DNA of 64,000 nt, from contig NC_031495.1 in NCBI RefSeq assembly GCF_000237925.1, forward strand, positions 10,951,852-11,015,851. The letters run 5' to 3'. Shown piece after piece: positions 26,176 to 38,652 of this stretch. Within the stretch, counting starts at the first letter, position 1, and the number at the start of each line of letters is the position of its first letter. This DNA comes from Schistosoma mansoni (taxonomy: Eukaryota > Platyhelminthes > Trematoda > Strigeidida > Schistosomatidae). The notes beneath the pieces were generated by a model, which did not search any database, was not told where the DNA came from, and was given only the letters and a program-made list of their open reading frames with translations. A program made the translations under genes and the position numbers.

Positions 26176-28347
26176 AGCCCGGATGCAATCAAGGATGAGT
26201 TTTACTACCAGTTAACAGTTCTTCTCCAGAAAGCGCATTCGACAGATATTGTAGTATTAGCCGGAGACTTGAATGCACAGGTCGGGCGTCTAGGCACAGA
26301 AGAGAGTCGTTTAGGTGGCCGATGGGGACTTGTTGGTCGCAGGACAGATAACGGGAACCGTTTGCTGCAACTGTGTACAGACCACAACCTGTTTCTGGCT
26401 AGCACTAACTTCCGGCACAGTCATCGCCGGTGTGCCACCTGGCGTCCTCCCTCTGCATCTCAGGCCTGGACTCAGATTGATCACATCGCGATCAGCTACC
26501 GCTGGCGTGGTTGTGTACAAGACTGCCGCTCCTTTTGGAGTACCTATCTGGAGTCTGATCATGCCCTGGTCTGCGCCAATCTCTCCTTACTTTTTAGTGG
26601 CCGAAGGATTGACCGCCATCAACGGATCGATGTTAGTAAACTGGCTGCAACTTCTGTTGCAAGTAAGTATCGAGCGGAGCTAGCTTCTAGGCTAGCTACC
26701 ATCCCACCGAAAAGTATAGATGAGCATTGGTTGCTTCTTCACGACGCCATGAAAATGGCGAGTAAAGCCGCTTGCGGCTTCGCGAAACGTCCCGCTTACA
26801 AGCACTGGGTTTCTTCTGGCTCCTTACAACTGATGGAAGCCCGTCGGTCTACTCCGGGTGACCGTGAGTTTGACCACAAACGAAGGCTGTTACGTAATGA
26901 AATCGGGCAAAGCTTGCGTAAGGACCGGGAAGCCTGGTGGTCGGAGCGTGCTAATGAGATGGAAGCAACAGCTGCATCTGGTAACTGCCGGAAGCTCTTC
27001 CAACTCATCCGAGCCACTGGCAGCAGGAAGTCTGGTGTGAGTGAAACAATCTACGAGGATGACGGGATGCCAATCACTAACATCTCTCGACGTCTTGGAC
27101 GATGGGCGGAATTTTTCGAAGGGCAGTTCAACTGGCCTGCTGCTCCGGCAACATCAACCAGTTTGTCCTGCCCTCCATGGCCGGTGACGACTGACCCACC
27201 AAACGAGGCGGAAGTCCACAAGCAACTCCAACTCTTAAAACGTTACAAATCACCGGGCCCAGACGACTTACCTCCGGCTCTTTTTAAAGATGGTGGTGAC
27301 TTTCTGACTAAGGAATTGACTGTGTTGTTTGCAAAGGTTTGGGAGCAAGAAAGTGTTCCAACATCATGGAATGAGTCGATAGTTGTCCCTGTCTTTAAAA
27401 AGGGTTCACGTTGTTCCTGCAACAACTATCGGGGGATAAGTCTCCTTCCGATTGCGTCCAAACTATTGGCTTCTATCATTCTTCGTAGGTTGTTTAAAAC
27501 CCGAGAACGATTGACTCGCGAGGAGCAGGTTGGTTTTCGTTCTGGTCAAGGATGTATTGATCACATCTTCACCCTCCGCCAAATGTTAGAACACCGTCAT
27601 ACTTATCGCAGGCCAACAATCGTAGTGTTTCTTGACATCAGGGCTGCCTTCGATTCGTTGGACAGGACTGTTCTCTGGGATTGTCTATTGAAGAAGGGTG
27701 TGCCTGAGAAGTTCATTAACATCTTAAAGACCCAGTATAAGAACACCTCAGGCAGAGTGAGGGCATACAACCACCTTTCTCCCTTGTTCCATTCGAGCAT
27801 TGGGGTTAGACAGGGTTGCCCAATCTCACCATTCGTCTTCAACTTTGCCATCGACGACATCCTGGAAACAGCTCTGATGGATGTAAGTAATGGCGGTGTG
27901 GATCTGCTGCCTGGAGAACGACTTCCCGATCTTGAGTATGTGGATGATATTGTCTTACTGTGCGATAATGCCCAAGGCATGCAATCCGCACTTAATCGGT
28001 TGGCAATCAGTGTCCGCAGGTACGGCATGTGCTTTGCACCCTCCAAGTCCAAGATACTCCTACAAGACTGGCAGGATTCTCATCCTGTACTCACCCTAGA
28101 TGGTCAGCAGATTGAAGTAGTTGAGAAGTTCATGTATCTAGGTAGCTATATAAGTGCTGGTGGTGGCGTGAGTGATGAGATTGATGCACGCATAATGAAA
28201 GCCAGAGCAGCTTATGCCAATCTGGATAATCTTTGGCGCCTTCGTGATGTTATTCTGGCTGTAAAAGGTCGGATCTACAACCCGTCGGTGAGAGCAGTTT
28301 TGCCCTATCCTTACAAATACCTAGCCTCTCCGAGTTGCGGATGTTAG
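26176..28347 (+). pseudogene. RTE endonuclease C-terminal part plus reverse transcriptase
   Basis: This continues the frame after the TGA; its first internal Met is at 26269. Endonuclease motifs are VLAGDLNAQVG, a TW..P..SQAWTQIDHI block and SDHALV. Reverse transcriptase blocks follow in normal order: KSPGPDDLPP, NYRGISLLP, GFRSGQGCIDHI, motif A FLDIRAAFDS, motif B GVRQGCPISP and motif C YVDD at about 27936. The SDH triad, both acidic RT motifs and the QG of motif B are present, so the catalytic residues look intact. The frame ends early at TAG (28345-28347), where the sequence slips by one base relative to the C-terminal domain. Confidence 0.85.
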
Positions 28348-28357
28348 ACGTCTCTCT

Positions 28358-28780
28358 GTGTTCGATCATCGTTGTCTCAGAAGGATTGCTGACATCCAGT
28401 GGCAACACCATATTAGTAATGCAGAGGTTCGGCATCGTGTGTTCGGGCGCAGAGACGATAATTCAATTGGTGTCACCATCTTGAAACACCGACTTCGGTG
28501 GCTTAGACGTGTTCTACGAATGTCGTCCCAGAGACTTTCACGTCGTGTATTATTTGCCGACTCTGGGACTGGTTGGAAAAAGCGGAGAGGAGGTCAGTGT
28601 ATGACATGGTGTCGTGGCATGAAAGAAAGCTACAAAAGGCTAGCTTCTGTTGGTCCTTCACGACTCCCTGGCTGGGGTCCGAGAGATGGTGCAACACAGT
28701 GGCTAGAGACATTATCAGATATGGCTCAGAATAGAAGCCAGTGGCGAGCCTGCTGTAACCTTCTTTTACTCTCTTTATAA
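28358..28780 (+). pseudogene. RTE C-terminal domain in a shifted frame
   Basis: A 140-codon frame, +1 relative to the RT frame, reads VFDHRCLRRIADIQW and later LRWLRRVLRMS. These are typical of the region after the RT in RTE proteins. It overlaps the end of the RT frame, whose last residues YKYLASPSCGC are not RTE-like. The simplest reading is a one-base insertion around 28320-28330. The same bases occur in the truncated copy at 24.1-25.4 kb, so the change was already in their common source. Confidence 0.75.
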
Positions 28781-28934
28781 AGAGTGGCTATAACTTTCTT
28801 AACTGAGAGAGCTCTTCCGGTTGTACATTTCAGTCCGCCTTATCTTTTCATCCCTTCTCTTCCTACTTTCATTATTTTGTGTGGCGCATATTTATCTGGT
28901 GCCCTCTTGTACCAATGTGTTTAAATAAAATAAA

Positions 28935-29204
28935 ACCCAGTCAAAATAGCCGAGTTTAGCAGTGCGGTTCGTGACTCAATAACATGGAAAAAACTGGTTG
29001 TGCAAGCTATGAGGCGGGACCAAGTTGGGCTTCCCAGTTTTTTGTTACTTCTACCTTCATTCAGAACTTGTGATGTTACTTTATGGTGTGCACGATTAGA
29101 GAACTTTCCTTTATAAACTAATTTCCCAGAGCCGGCTATGTTAACTGATGAAATTGCAGAGCAGGTCAGAGGAGCAATGCCCAAACCCCGACCAGACACA
29201 CAAT
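28935..29204. other. Spacer between two facing retrotransposon tails
   Basis: The stretch is open on the minus strand (28921-29199), and that frame begins MSGRG, as in histones. The remainder shows no histone similarity, so it is not called a gene. Confidence 0.4.
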
Positions 29205-29700
29205 ATATCTATTTATTTAAACACATAAATATCGGTACAAAGGGGCACCAGATATATATGTGCCACACAAATCTCATTTGATTTGTGTGAGGGCTGTGAT
29301 ACTGGAGCCCATGTGCACAATTGGTTTAGAATCAGGGTTTTCCAACTCCCCTAGGTAGACTCTCCGTGTCCAACGACCCGGTTAAAGCGCCGGACATTCG
29401 CTTTTCGTCCTCTCAATTTCGTAAACAACAGTAATACCACAAGAAGGAAGTGAGTAGGACTTCTCTGGCAAAGTCTATATACGCATGGCCATTTGAGAGC
29501 GTTTCTAGAGAGCAGACCCTTCCCACTCTCGGCCGTACCAGGGCATTAAGGGGCAACGATATATGACATCCTGGAAAATGACTGAGTTTGTTTTTTCGGA
29601 CCAGCCGACCAATTAACAGCCAATGTGCGATCAAATGACAAAACTTTAACCAACTGACCAACCGCTATGTAGATGGAAGTCTACCTTACCAGTTATGGCT
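29205..29700 (-). mobile_element. 3' region of a second non-LTR element (minus strand)
   Basis: The minus strand ends GTGTGGCACATATATATC, continues with CTGGTGCC, and finishes TTTAAATAAATAGA. This is about 80% like the 3' tail of the RTE copy at 28879-28934, in opposite orientation. The sequence inward is unlike that copy's 3' end and less AT-rich than the surroundings. It is probably a 5'-truncated member of a related family. The inner boundary is a guess. Confidence 0.45.
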
Positions 29701-30844
29701 TCAAAGTTTGACACACGCTACTAATACACAGGCGCCGGTACGTTAGGACACATTTTATTCGTGACTTGCAACACTGGCAACCTCAACCGATGCAGAACGT
29801 TCTCTGTTGTTTATGGCTAGTTTAAGTGTCTAATACTACCATTAATAGTGCAAGACGCTATCTCTAAGACAAGATATACCTGTGATGCTGGGCGCCAACC
29901 TGCTTACATAGCTGCTTTATGTGAGCTTGTCAGTCGTAGAAAGAGGCAGAATCACCGAAACTCGGCACTTATTAAAAGATGTATAATCTAGTACGCACGA
30001 CTATCAGTGGAAGCAAATATCAAAACACGGCGAAACCCAGCCTTTTGTCCTACGCGAAGCCTTATCCAGCTTTTCTAACAAATTTAAACCGCTAGCATAA
30101 TCGACACTTCAGTAGTTGTAGAGCTAATACACACATCCTCTTCAGTCTGAAAGTAATTCAAACCGCTCCATTAATATTCCTAAATGAATACTCTCAGATG
30201 TCACCATTAACCCATTTTTGACGATGTCGTCATCGGTACTTACTTTAATGTGCCGTAAAAGCGGACCGCCTTTGGCGACTTTGTCATCATTGTTAGTTCA
30301 GAACATTCCGGTATTTTACATCCAGGCTGTTTCCTGAACTCAAGAAGATGGACAAACAAGTATTACTCGAGCACAAGCAACAAACGCGCAACCAAGTTAA
30401 TCAGTGGAAGTATCACCGTCACGATGACTACCTACTCAGCAGACAATTACAGATAGCTGCTCAGGAGAGCACACATCCTCCCAACAATTTTATGAAATAA
30501 CCCCAAAGAACACTTAATGTCATGTACAATGAACACAAGTCACTGTTACGAGGCAAAACCATGAACAGTAATTAGGCCCACTGATGAATACATCACGCAC
30601 GAGACTGAATTATCTGAACTAGGTCCTGGGCCAATGTGAATCCTATGCATGTAGAACCTCTAAAAACAGCAGCTAATAGGCTGAGATAAAGTCCAACGTA
30701 TTGTCTGACACATACTGAGCTAGTACACCACCAACCATAAGCGATCACAAATCGGTGTCGAGATTTAAAAACAAAATTATGAAGATAAGATATAATGACA
30801 ATAGTAAGCAAATGAAAAGTAACAGTATATACATCAAAATGTTG
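29701..30844. other. Unassigned stretch downstream of histone H4
   Basis: No gene or repeat was recognised. No second histone gene is found here or on the other side of H4. Confidence 0.4.
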
Positions 30845-30858
30845 GCCCTCAACAGGGC
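30845..30858 (-). terminator. Histone mRNA 3' stem-loop
   Basis: The minus strand reads GCCCT-GTTG-AGGGC, 33 nt past the H4 stop codon. Size and position fit the stem-loop bound by SLBP that directs histone mRNA 3' processing. The metazoan consensus has a U-rich loop. Here the loop is GUUG. Confidence 0.75.
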
Positions 30859-30891
30859 AGTGAAGCTCCACCAAGAATCCACATGTCAGAT

Positions 30892-31206
<315 letters not shown>

Positions 31207-31288
31207 TCACCGAAAGACAGACTAGCAAACTAATCAGGTCTGAAATTAAAAAGAGCGTATTACGTAAAATCCCTTAGAAAAGAAAGCC

Positions 31289-31295
31289 ATTTATA
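31289..31295 (-). promoter_or_regulatory. TATA box of histone H4
   Basis: The minus strand reads TATAAAT, about 86 bp upstream of the H4 ATG. An ATTGG (inverted CCAAT) motif lies just upstream at about 31298-31302. Confidence 0.6.
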
Positions 31296-31299
31296 GGCC

Positions 31300-31855
31300 A
31301 ATAAAAATAATACAAGTGACTGATTTAAACAATTTTCAAATTAGAACAACGAAAAAGTGGAAATTTAATCTTGTCATTTCTTACTCATTATTTCATGGAA
31401 TTCTTGATTTTGTACGATATTTATGAAAGTCTAACGTAACATTTACAGGCATTATTACTTTCTTAAGTCCCACAATGATCTATGTCAGCTTCTACGTCGA
31501 ATTTTTTAAGTCATTAGGAAAATAAGTTATGTATTTATTTCTTGAAACGAACAACATTAATTTTTCTCTCTTTTGGCTTATTCAAATCATATATCGGTGT
31601 CTGACTATGGAAGCATAGAAACGTGATGTACTACTGCGAATGCCAAATGGTCGTTAAACGCTGCAATGATTTGCAGTGCATAAAGTTAAGCTATGCTATA
31701 ATAAGTTGACAGTGTGACTAAGTACCTGTAAGAAGGTAAAGTAACTATAAGTAGGTTCAAGTAACTTATCAGTGTTAACTGCTTGCATCCAATGGCTTTA
31801 ACTGTAAACGATGTTTTTATCCTTCATAGATGTCAATAGTTTACTTACAGAGCGA

Positions 31856-31897
<42 letters not shown>

Positions 31898-33822
31898 TAC
31901 TTGTCCGCATCACTTCATCTTCAAATGTCTAGTATTGTCAAAAATTGGCAGGAGCATGAGTGTTCTTGCTGGTCTCCCTTGTGAGATAAATGGTGAGTTT
32001 CCAGAAATTATGTGCATGCTTTCCCTCAGATCAAATGGTGTCATGTTTTATTACCGAAATTTAAATTTTGCTTTTCAATATGGCGACTTGATTTTCCTGC
32101 AGCTTCTAAGTGACAGCACCTATCGTAATAGGTATTTTGTCATATATGTAGCTGGGAATATCCCTTACTGACTTATGTTTAAATCTAAACCTCTAAGTTC
32201 TAAGACCTGTTGCATAATTTGTGACAGTCTACAGAGTGATACCTAGTGAAAGAGTCAACCAATAGTGTGCTGGTTTTCTAATAAAACTTTATATGCCTCC
32301 TTAGCTAAGGTGGCATCCTATCTTTAAATTCTACATTACTAAGGAGTTGGTAGATTGTTTGTTGGTCAGACAAAGCTGCCACTTTGATTTCTGTTTACTT
32401 AAAGTGTTGTAACGTGTTTTAGAATCAGACTTTAGAGACCTGCTTTACTACTATATCTGGTAAAATAGAGCTGGTATATCAAAGTTTAGTATTCTCAGGA
32501 ATGACGTAATTCTCAAGGAAATAACGGAGCCAGTAAATTTGCATGAAGTAGTAGCTCCATTGAATCAAATATCAAAGGGTTTAGGGGTGTAGATATTTTA
32601 AGACATATAGAAGAGAAATACAGAATACGAAAATTTAATAGGCGTTAATAATACTTGGTACAATTGAGACCCAAACTACTATAGCTGAATTTTCGCAGCC
32701 TGCCGAAATGCTGAGAATGCTATGTCCAAGTTTTAATATTTTCGAATATCTTAAGGATATAACTAATCCATGAGTATAACAACAGGCCAAAAATAATCTA
32801 TAGTTTGTGTGTGAAAATAATTTCGGAAAAATGAGTAGCACAACACGTGTGGTTAAATGATCTGACCTTAGAAACTTATTAATTTGAAATTTCTTCGAAA
32901 TAATTCAAATCTTACACATGTGATTCATTTTTCGTCAGATAGCATTGAATAAGGGGACTAATAGATATGTCAAGAAATTATATGAGGAGGGAACCAGACT
33001 AGTTTGTAAGCTGTTATTCAACATACAACCTGACATTCTTCTGTGGCAAATAAATGTGAAAACTAGGGTTGAAATTCTTCGGTTTATAGAATCTAAAGTA
33101 CTCTAATCGTATTCCCTTCAAAATTATCTTTACACGTGCCAGTAAACTTGTTTACCTCCACTTCTGTTATCCAAGACACCCCTAAGAGTCAACAGAAGTT
33201 AGGCACTCCAGCTGTCTCTGCATTTTATATTCAATCGTCTTCCGCAATATTTTGATAGAATCGTGTAGCCAGACGACTTTTCTAAAACCATTGAATCAAC
33301 AGTCATTCGAACAGCAAACTGGTGATCAACAAGCACAAAAGAAAATGCATATCCGATGTATTCATCAATATTGAAGGTTAACGGTCGTCCTGGCCTGACA
33401 AAAGGCTTACAGTTTTTATCCCCTTTTGTTTACACTTCTGATTTACGTGGGAAGAGTTATCTTCTTTAGTGTATTATCTTCAGTAAATAGCCCTCAAGGT
33501 TTCATGGAGTTCTTGAGAATTTCTCCAAGTCTCATCAACAGAAAGATAATAAGATAATTGTTCTAATCCTCTGATAAATATTGGACAGGCCACATCCCTT
33601 TTTTATAAAGTTGAGAAGCAATATGAAATAACAATATACCTAGACTTATATCTTAAAAACCGATTATATGTTGTTCGTTATAAGAACAATCTGTATTATA
33701 TTCACGCTGCTTATTTTCTGTACTTGAAATAAGAACCACTACAATTCCTATAACAAAAAGTAAAAGCATGAAAGACGGATACAATTGAAGATCATTTGAC
33801 TCCAAAATAAATACAATAATCC
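31300..33822. other. AT-rich non-coding stretch
   Basis: Apart from a long TA microsatellite (31858-31896) no gene or known repeat was recognised. A 113-codon frame at 31830-32171 is partly the microsatellite and has no domain. Confidence 0.4.
31858..31896. repeat. (TA)n microsatellite
   Basis: Uninterrupted TA repeat of about 39 bp, the longest in the window. Confidence 0.95.
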
Positions 33823-34376
33823 TGTAGTGTCGGTTGATATGTATATATATGAGCTCATATACCTTATTTTAGCTTCTGGACAAGCCAATTTACCTATCCA
33901 TCTTCAGTCACGTTTTGACCTTGTTAATTATTCACTTATTAACCCTGACTATTTTTTATATGAGCGTATATATGTGTACATTTGTTATCTTATTCATCGC
34001 ATGTCTGTAACTTATTCTTATCTGACTATAAATACTGATTAACACTTGATAAAGGCGAGTTGGCTTATCCGCCATCTCCGATGCTCGTCATTTTCGCTTC
34101 ACTCTCTTCTATTAGCTTCATCTCTCTGATTTCCTGGCCAGATCACTGATTGTACAAAATATATGTATTCTAAATCCATTCTCATATTTGACTTATTTAA
34201 CTCAGTTATTCATCAACGCAGATTAAATCATTCATTACATACGAGAATAGACAGGATGTATCTATTTTGACAATCAGCCATTCATGCGATCTAATTGGAA
34301 TCATATCCTAGCCCCCACAAAAATGATAGAACCTAGATTAAGGATATATAGGCTTAACATATCGACCGACACTACA
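33823..34376 (+). mobile_element. 554-bp element with TG..CA ends and 20-bp terminal inverted repeats
   Basis: The left end TGTAGTGTCGGTTGATATGT is matched 19 of 20 by the complement of the right end. A TATA-like ACTATAAATAC at about 34023 suggests an LTR promoter on the plus strand. The outer flanks (AATCC and ACCCC) do not form a clear duplication. There is no coding capacity. It could be a solo LTR with unusually long inverted ends, or a non-autonomous DNA element. Confidence 0.6.
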
Positions 34377-34591
34377 ACCCCTTTAATCGAAAATCCATTC
34401 AATTTTATATTGATTTGTACATATATTGATTATTAATTAGTAAAATTGCACACTTGATTTCATGTTGAGCATCGTTCACATTAATATAACACAAGAATAA
34501 TCATATGTTGAATAGACATCATATTCAAGTAAATCAATACTGTACTGAGTAAAATATCACTCTGAAAATAAAACTAAATATTACATTGAAT

Positions 34592-34790
34592 CAGAAGGAG
34601 TTTTGTGGAGATTTCAATATTTTTCATAGTTGAAATCATGAGTCAGTTGAATCAGTCAGTCGAATCTCGCGGGGCGGGATCGTGGATGCGCACTACTGAG
34701 GAGTCCCACAATAGGACGAAATGGCCGTCCAGTGCCTACAGGTTTTCCAAAGTGGTTTAGCTTCAACTGACTCATGATTACATTGAATGA
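34592..34790. repeat. Hammerhead SINE (family 1), fold-back composite
   Basis: An antisense tail arm (34592-34660) is joined to a sense copy (34661-34790) that begins within the B box (TCGAATCTC). Both tails face outward. Confidence 0.75.
34690..34735 (+). ncRNA. Hammerhead ribozyme core, SINE-borne
   Basis: CTGAGGA, stem II GTCC/GGAC, GAAA and the cleavage-site TC are intact. Stem I GCACTA/CAGTGC lacks only the innermost pair. Confidence 0.65.
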
Positions 34791-36589
34791 TTATCACATT
34801 GAATTAAAAACCGGTAGTAATTTTGGATAAGAATTATAATAAGTTAAAAATGTAATTTTGCCTTTTTATCTTGTAGTAGGCGCGATTGACTATGATCACC
34901 ATTACAAGAAGATTATGTGCCAGGTATTAGGTTGGATTCCTCTGTAGGTCAAAAACCAAAAGGCAGTTGACGGTTGCAATAAGATATATTTGTTGAAGAT
35001 CTTGTGGTATCGGAAGAATACCGAGATCCTGCCAAAGTTTACAAGCGGAACTACTGAGCGTATGCGAGTTCGTACAAGGTCACTGATAACGGAAGAAAGT
35101 GTATGTTTTGTACACGTAAACAAAAGGGTACAGTAAAACAATCGCTGGTAAAATTGGTTATAACAATAATTGTTTCCATCATACCAATCGTGTTCTCTTC
35201 ATAAAAGTAGGTCACTACTATCTCATCATATCAGTTTATCATTCACATGGTGAAATCAATCTGTTCGAATATACAAAGTAGAATATTTCTTTTAAAAAGT
35301 ACAGTGTTTATCTATGTAGAGATATCCCTTTTCACATTTTTTTCTAACTAAGACCATCATGGAATTTTTTCTTCTGTTAAGAGACAATTATTAACTTAAA
35401 TCAGTCAGACGATGTCATTGTGTTCACTTGATAAATAGAAGGAAGATCATGAATATAACAGCTTTAGCGGTTACAATCTAATATTGGCACTGAATGTCTG
35501 TTTGTTGTTTAACACTCTAAATCGATAATTATGATCTTTGGTAAATCATGTAAGGTAAATTAAACGTTTTACCAAATGAATTCCAATAAGAAATTTTGGC
35601 CGAATTAGTATAAATGATTTTACGTGATCTACTCTTTGAAGGCTTGGAAAGCAAATGTATTCTATATATATAATGAATTCTTATATGTGTTTTTCATGGT
35701 CACAAAATTTCTTCATTTAAAGGTAAAATAACAGTAAGAATGTATTTATTAACTGAAAAAAAACTGTTCATTCTGCTTCAGATCCAAATCGTTATTCGTT
35801 CTTATTCAATAATCTTTTGTGTATTAAATCATACTACTTAATAATATGTAGTAAGTAATTTCATTTGTCGTCATTTCCAAAACATGACATTTCATGCTTC
35901 TTTGCTTTAATGTGACATTCCCAAGTCTCTATTGACATAAATTCGTGATATCATATTCCCTTATTCCTGTAATTTCAAGTTCTCGACATTGCGGTTAGTT
36001 TTTGAGTTTCCTGTAGAAATTGGACTATTGTTCAAGAGCAACAGTTTCCGTGAACTGTGTTTTCAGTGTCCATCATGATTGTTTTCAAATATTTCTGATT
36101 TTTGATAGTAAAATTATTTTGAGAAGGATTTTTTTCTGTATAAAACTAAACATTAAACATCTCAGACACCTCACAAATTGAGGTTAGCAACTGCTTCCGA
36201 TATAATTTTCGTAATCATAGTACGAATGATCAATAGGCAAACCTTTATTTTGGATCCTGGTTTTCGGTGCATAACTCCATTATTTTGTTAGATACTCCGA
36301 TAAAATTAACAATAACTACGGAGATTAATCTGTACCAGAAAATGCAACTCAAACTTCTTGGCGTCTGGCAAATTGATTACTTGGTCTGATAGGAATCAAA
36401 TGTTCTACACGACGAAAACTCAATATCATTTAGGCCTTCTTAAACTAAAAAATTAATCCATTTTTATTTACAAACGCTTCGTTCATTGACGCAATTTTTC
36501 ATACAGTGTTAAACCAATTTCAAACCATCCTTATAATAATTAATGTATTTAATTGTAGATTATTGATGAAGATAAGATGTCCATACTTA
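34791..36589. other. AT-rich non-coding stretch
   Basis: Nothing recognised. A 79-codon minus-strand frame at 34902-35141 has no domain signature. Confidence 0.4.
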
Positions 36590-37125
36590 CTTACTTAATC
36601 CTGTTATCCCTCGTTGAGGAACATAGACCGCCCACCAACACTCTCCATCCAACTCTGTCCTGAGCAATCCTTTCCAGTTTTTTTCCAGTTGCTATTCGTC
36701 CTTTCCATATTTACTTCCATTTCTCGATGTAGTGTGTCCTTCAGCCTTCCTTTTTTTTCATCTCCCTTCAGGATTCCAAGTGAGAGCTCGCTTCATGATG
36801 CAGTTTGGCGATTTCCGTAATGTATTTCCTATACAATTTCAACATCTTTCTATAATTTTCTCTTCAGCTGGAAGCTGGTTTGTCCTCTCCCACAGTAGGT
36901 TGTTGCTGATGGTATCCGGCCAACAGATCTGGAGTATCTTGCATAGACAACTGTTTAGAAGTAGTTGTACCTTTTTGATGATGATTGTGATAGTTCTCCA
37001 AGTTTTATCGCCGTATAGTAGGACTGTCTTGAAGTTCGTATTTAAGATTCAAACTTTGGTATTGGTTGAAAGTCTTTTTGAGTTCCATATGTTCTTCAAT
37101 TGTAGGAATGCGGCATAAGATGTCC
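36590..37125 (-). pseudogene. RTE-clade retrotransposon, C-terminal coding relic
   Basis: In frames on the minus strand the region reads [46 protein letters not shown] and [15 protein letters not shown]. These are blocks of the post-RT region of a trematode RTE family, different from the SR2-type copy at 25.7 kb. Stops and frame changes interrupt it. The last part, toward 36600, includes the tail region near the protein C-terminus. The RT catalytic region is not present. Confidence 0.65.
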
Positions 37126-37794
37126 ATGGAGTAGTGATAAATAAATCTAATTGTCATGCTCTCATTGTCTAATAACAGTAATTGATTTAACATTCGTTTA
37201 GTATGGTCATAATCTTTTATAGTCTGAGACAATTAATCATTTAACAACACATCGCTTAAATAGTTATGATGTAATTGAAAGAACTGACGAAATGTACAAT
37301 AAACACTTGGGTACATATCTTCCAAATAAGTATAAACTAGTGTTTTCTGTTATGTTAAACGATCAATTTTAGTATAAAGATTATCACTCATATTATATTT
37401 CCTGACAGACAAATCTTGGCAAATATCAGTTGAAGGAACTTGCTGTATTTGGATCTCGAAGCCATACGATCAAAGCCTGTATTCTGTATTGTATGAAAAA
37501 TAATAACTCTTTTTAGGCAAGTCAGTGGATTTCCATACTATTAGATTGCTTCAGAAATTTGAACAGAGAAAAGAAAATAAATTTTGAAGGATAAAATGAA
37601 TTCACTCTGTCTCAAGTCTTCTCATCAACTGGAAATAATTTAAAATTATAAAGACTAATCTAGTTTTCGACTTAGGTCTCACATACTTCAGTTAACGAAG
37701 TTTAGACAAACGTTCGAAAGGAGACTGAAAATCATAATAAGAAGAACTGGAGACAAGACATCATTAAACAACGTTAAGTTTGAAACATTTTTAT
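37126..37794. other. AT-rich non-coding stretch
   Basis: No gene or repeat was recognised between the RTE relic and the next SINE. Confidence 0.4.
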
Positions 37795-38040
37795 ATCTAT
37801 ATAATTGAGATCATGAGTCAATTGAAGCTAGACCACCATGGAAAACCTGGAAGTAATGGAAGGCCGTTTCGTCCTGTTGTGGGACTCCTTAGCAGTGCGC
37901 ATCCACGATCCCGCCTCACGAGATTCGAGCCCAGAACCTATCAATCTTGTGCTCGAGCGCTTAACCACTAGACCGTCCAGTGCTTCCAGGTTTTCCATGT
38001 TGGTCTAGCTTCGATCGACTCATGATTTCAATTATATAAA
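37795..38040. repeat. Hammerhead SINE (family 1), fold-back composite
   Basis: The antisense copy (37795-37975) runs through the hammerhead, B box and A box. It is joined to a sense tail (37974-38040) starting at GTCCAGTGCTTCC. The antisense hammerhead is dead: core CTAAGGA, and stem I no longer pairs. Confidence 0.75.
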
Positions 38041-38652
38041 AAGTTCAATATATGTCAGTACATCAATTTTTATCATTCAACATCAATAACTTAATTTTCT
38101 GTTAAGTTTATATAAAAATAAATTCATAAGTAAATTTCCAAAATCTAACAAAAGTGAATAATGATAAAGATATTTTAGGCTAAGTTAATGTTGTCTAATT
38201 CTATGAACGTCAGAAAGAAAGAAATGAATTTCTCATCTACTTTTGATATAATGAATTATGTATAAAGTATTTAGTGAACTTTGAACACCCTACACAAAAA
38301 TGCGATCAAATATGATGGTTGGTTACTCTATATAATTGCTAATATATAAACTTAATTGTATTGATACTTTCATTGAAATATTCTACAGTTTATATATTAA
38401 TAAGTAAGAGAGGATGTAAATACTTTTCCGTTTAGTACAATTTTATTTACTTGATTACCAATTGGATAATTTCGTTGGGAAGTTTCGAAATTCTGAAGTT
38501 TAATGACGTATACTTCTAGAATAAATCTTTGTTTCGATTAGTAAAGCAGTAATGAGGTACTATATAGTTGTCTAGAATCTGTCTATTCATACTAGATAAT
38601 TTCAAGCTTTTTATAAATTGATACTATTTTGAAATAAAAATTCATTCTGAAA
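38041..38652. other. AT-rich non-coding stretch
   Basis: No gene or repeat was recognised. Confidence 0.4.

Larger units (their letters stand above)
25356..28930 (+). mobile_element. RTE (SR2-type) retrotransposon, nearly full length
   Basis: A 5' leader of up to about 390 bp precedes an APE-endonuclease/reverse-transcriptase reading frame (25744-28780). A short 3' region ends in a TAAATAAAATAAAA tail at about 28921-28934. The tail and the EN+RT order on one frame identify the RTE clade, which in schistosomes includes SR2. It lies back to back with the truncated copy on its left and tail to tail with another element on its right. No target duplication could be fixed because the 5' end is not defined. 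Confidence 0.8.

Noticed and set aside
28921-29199. A minus-strand frame beginning MSGRG, as histone H4 and H2A do.
   Set aside because: Similarity stops after five residues, the rest is unrelated, and the frame overlaps a retrotransposon tail.
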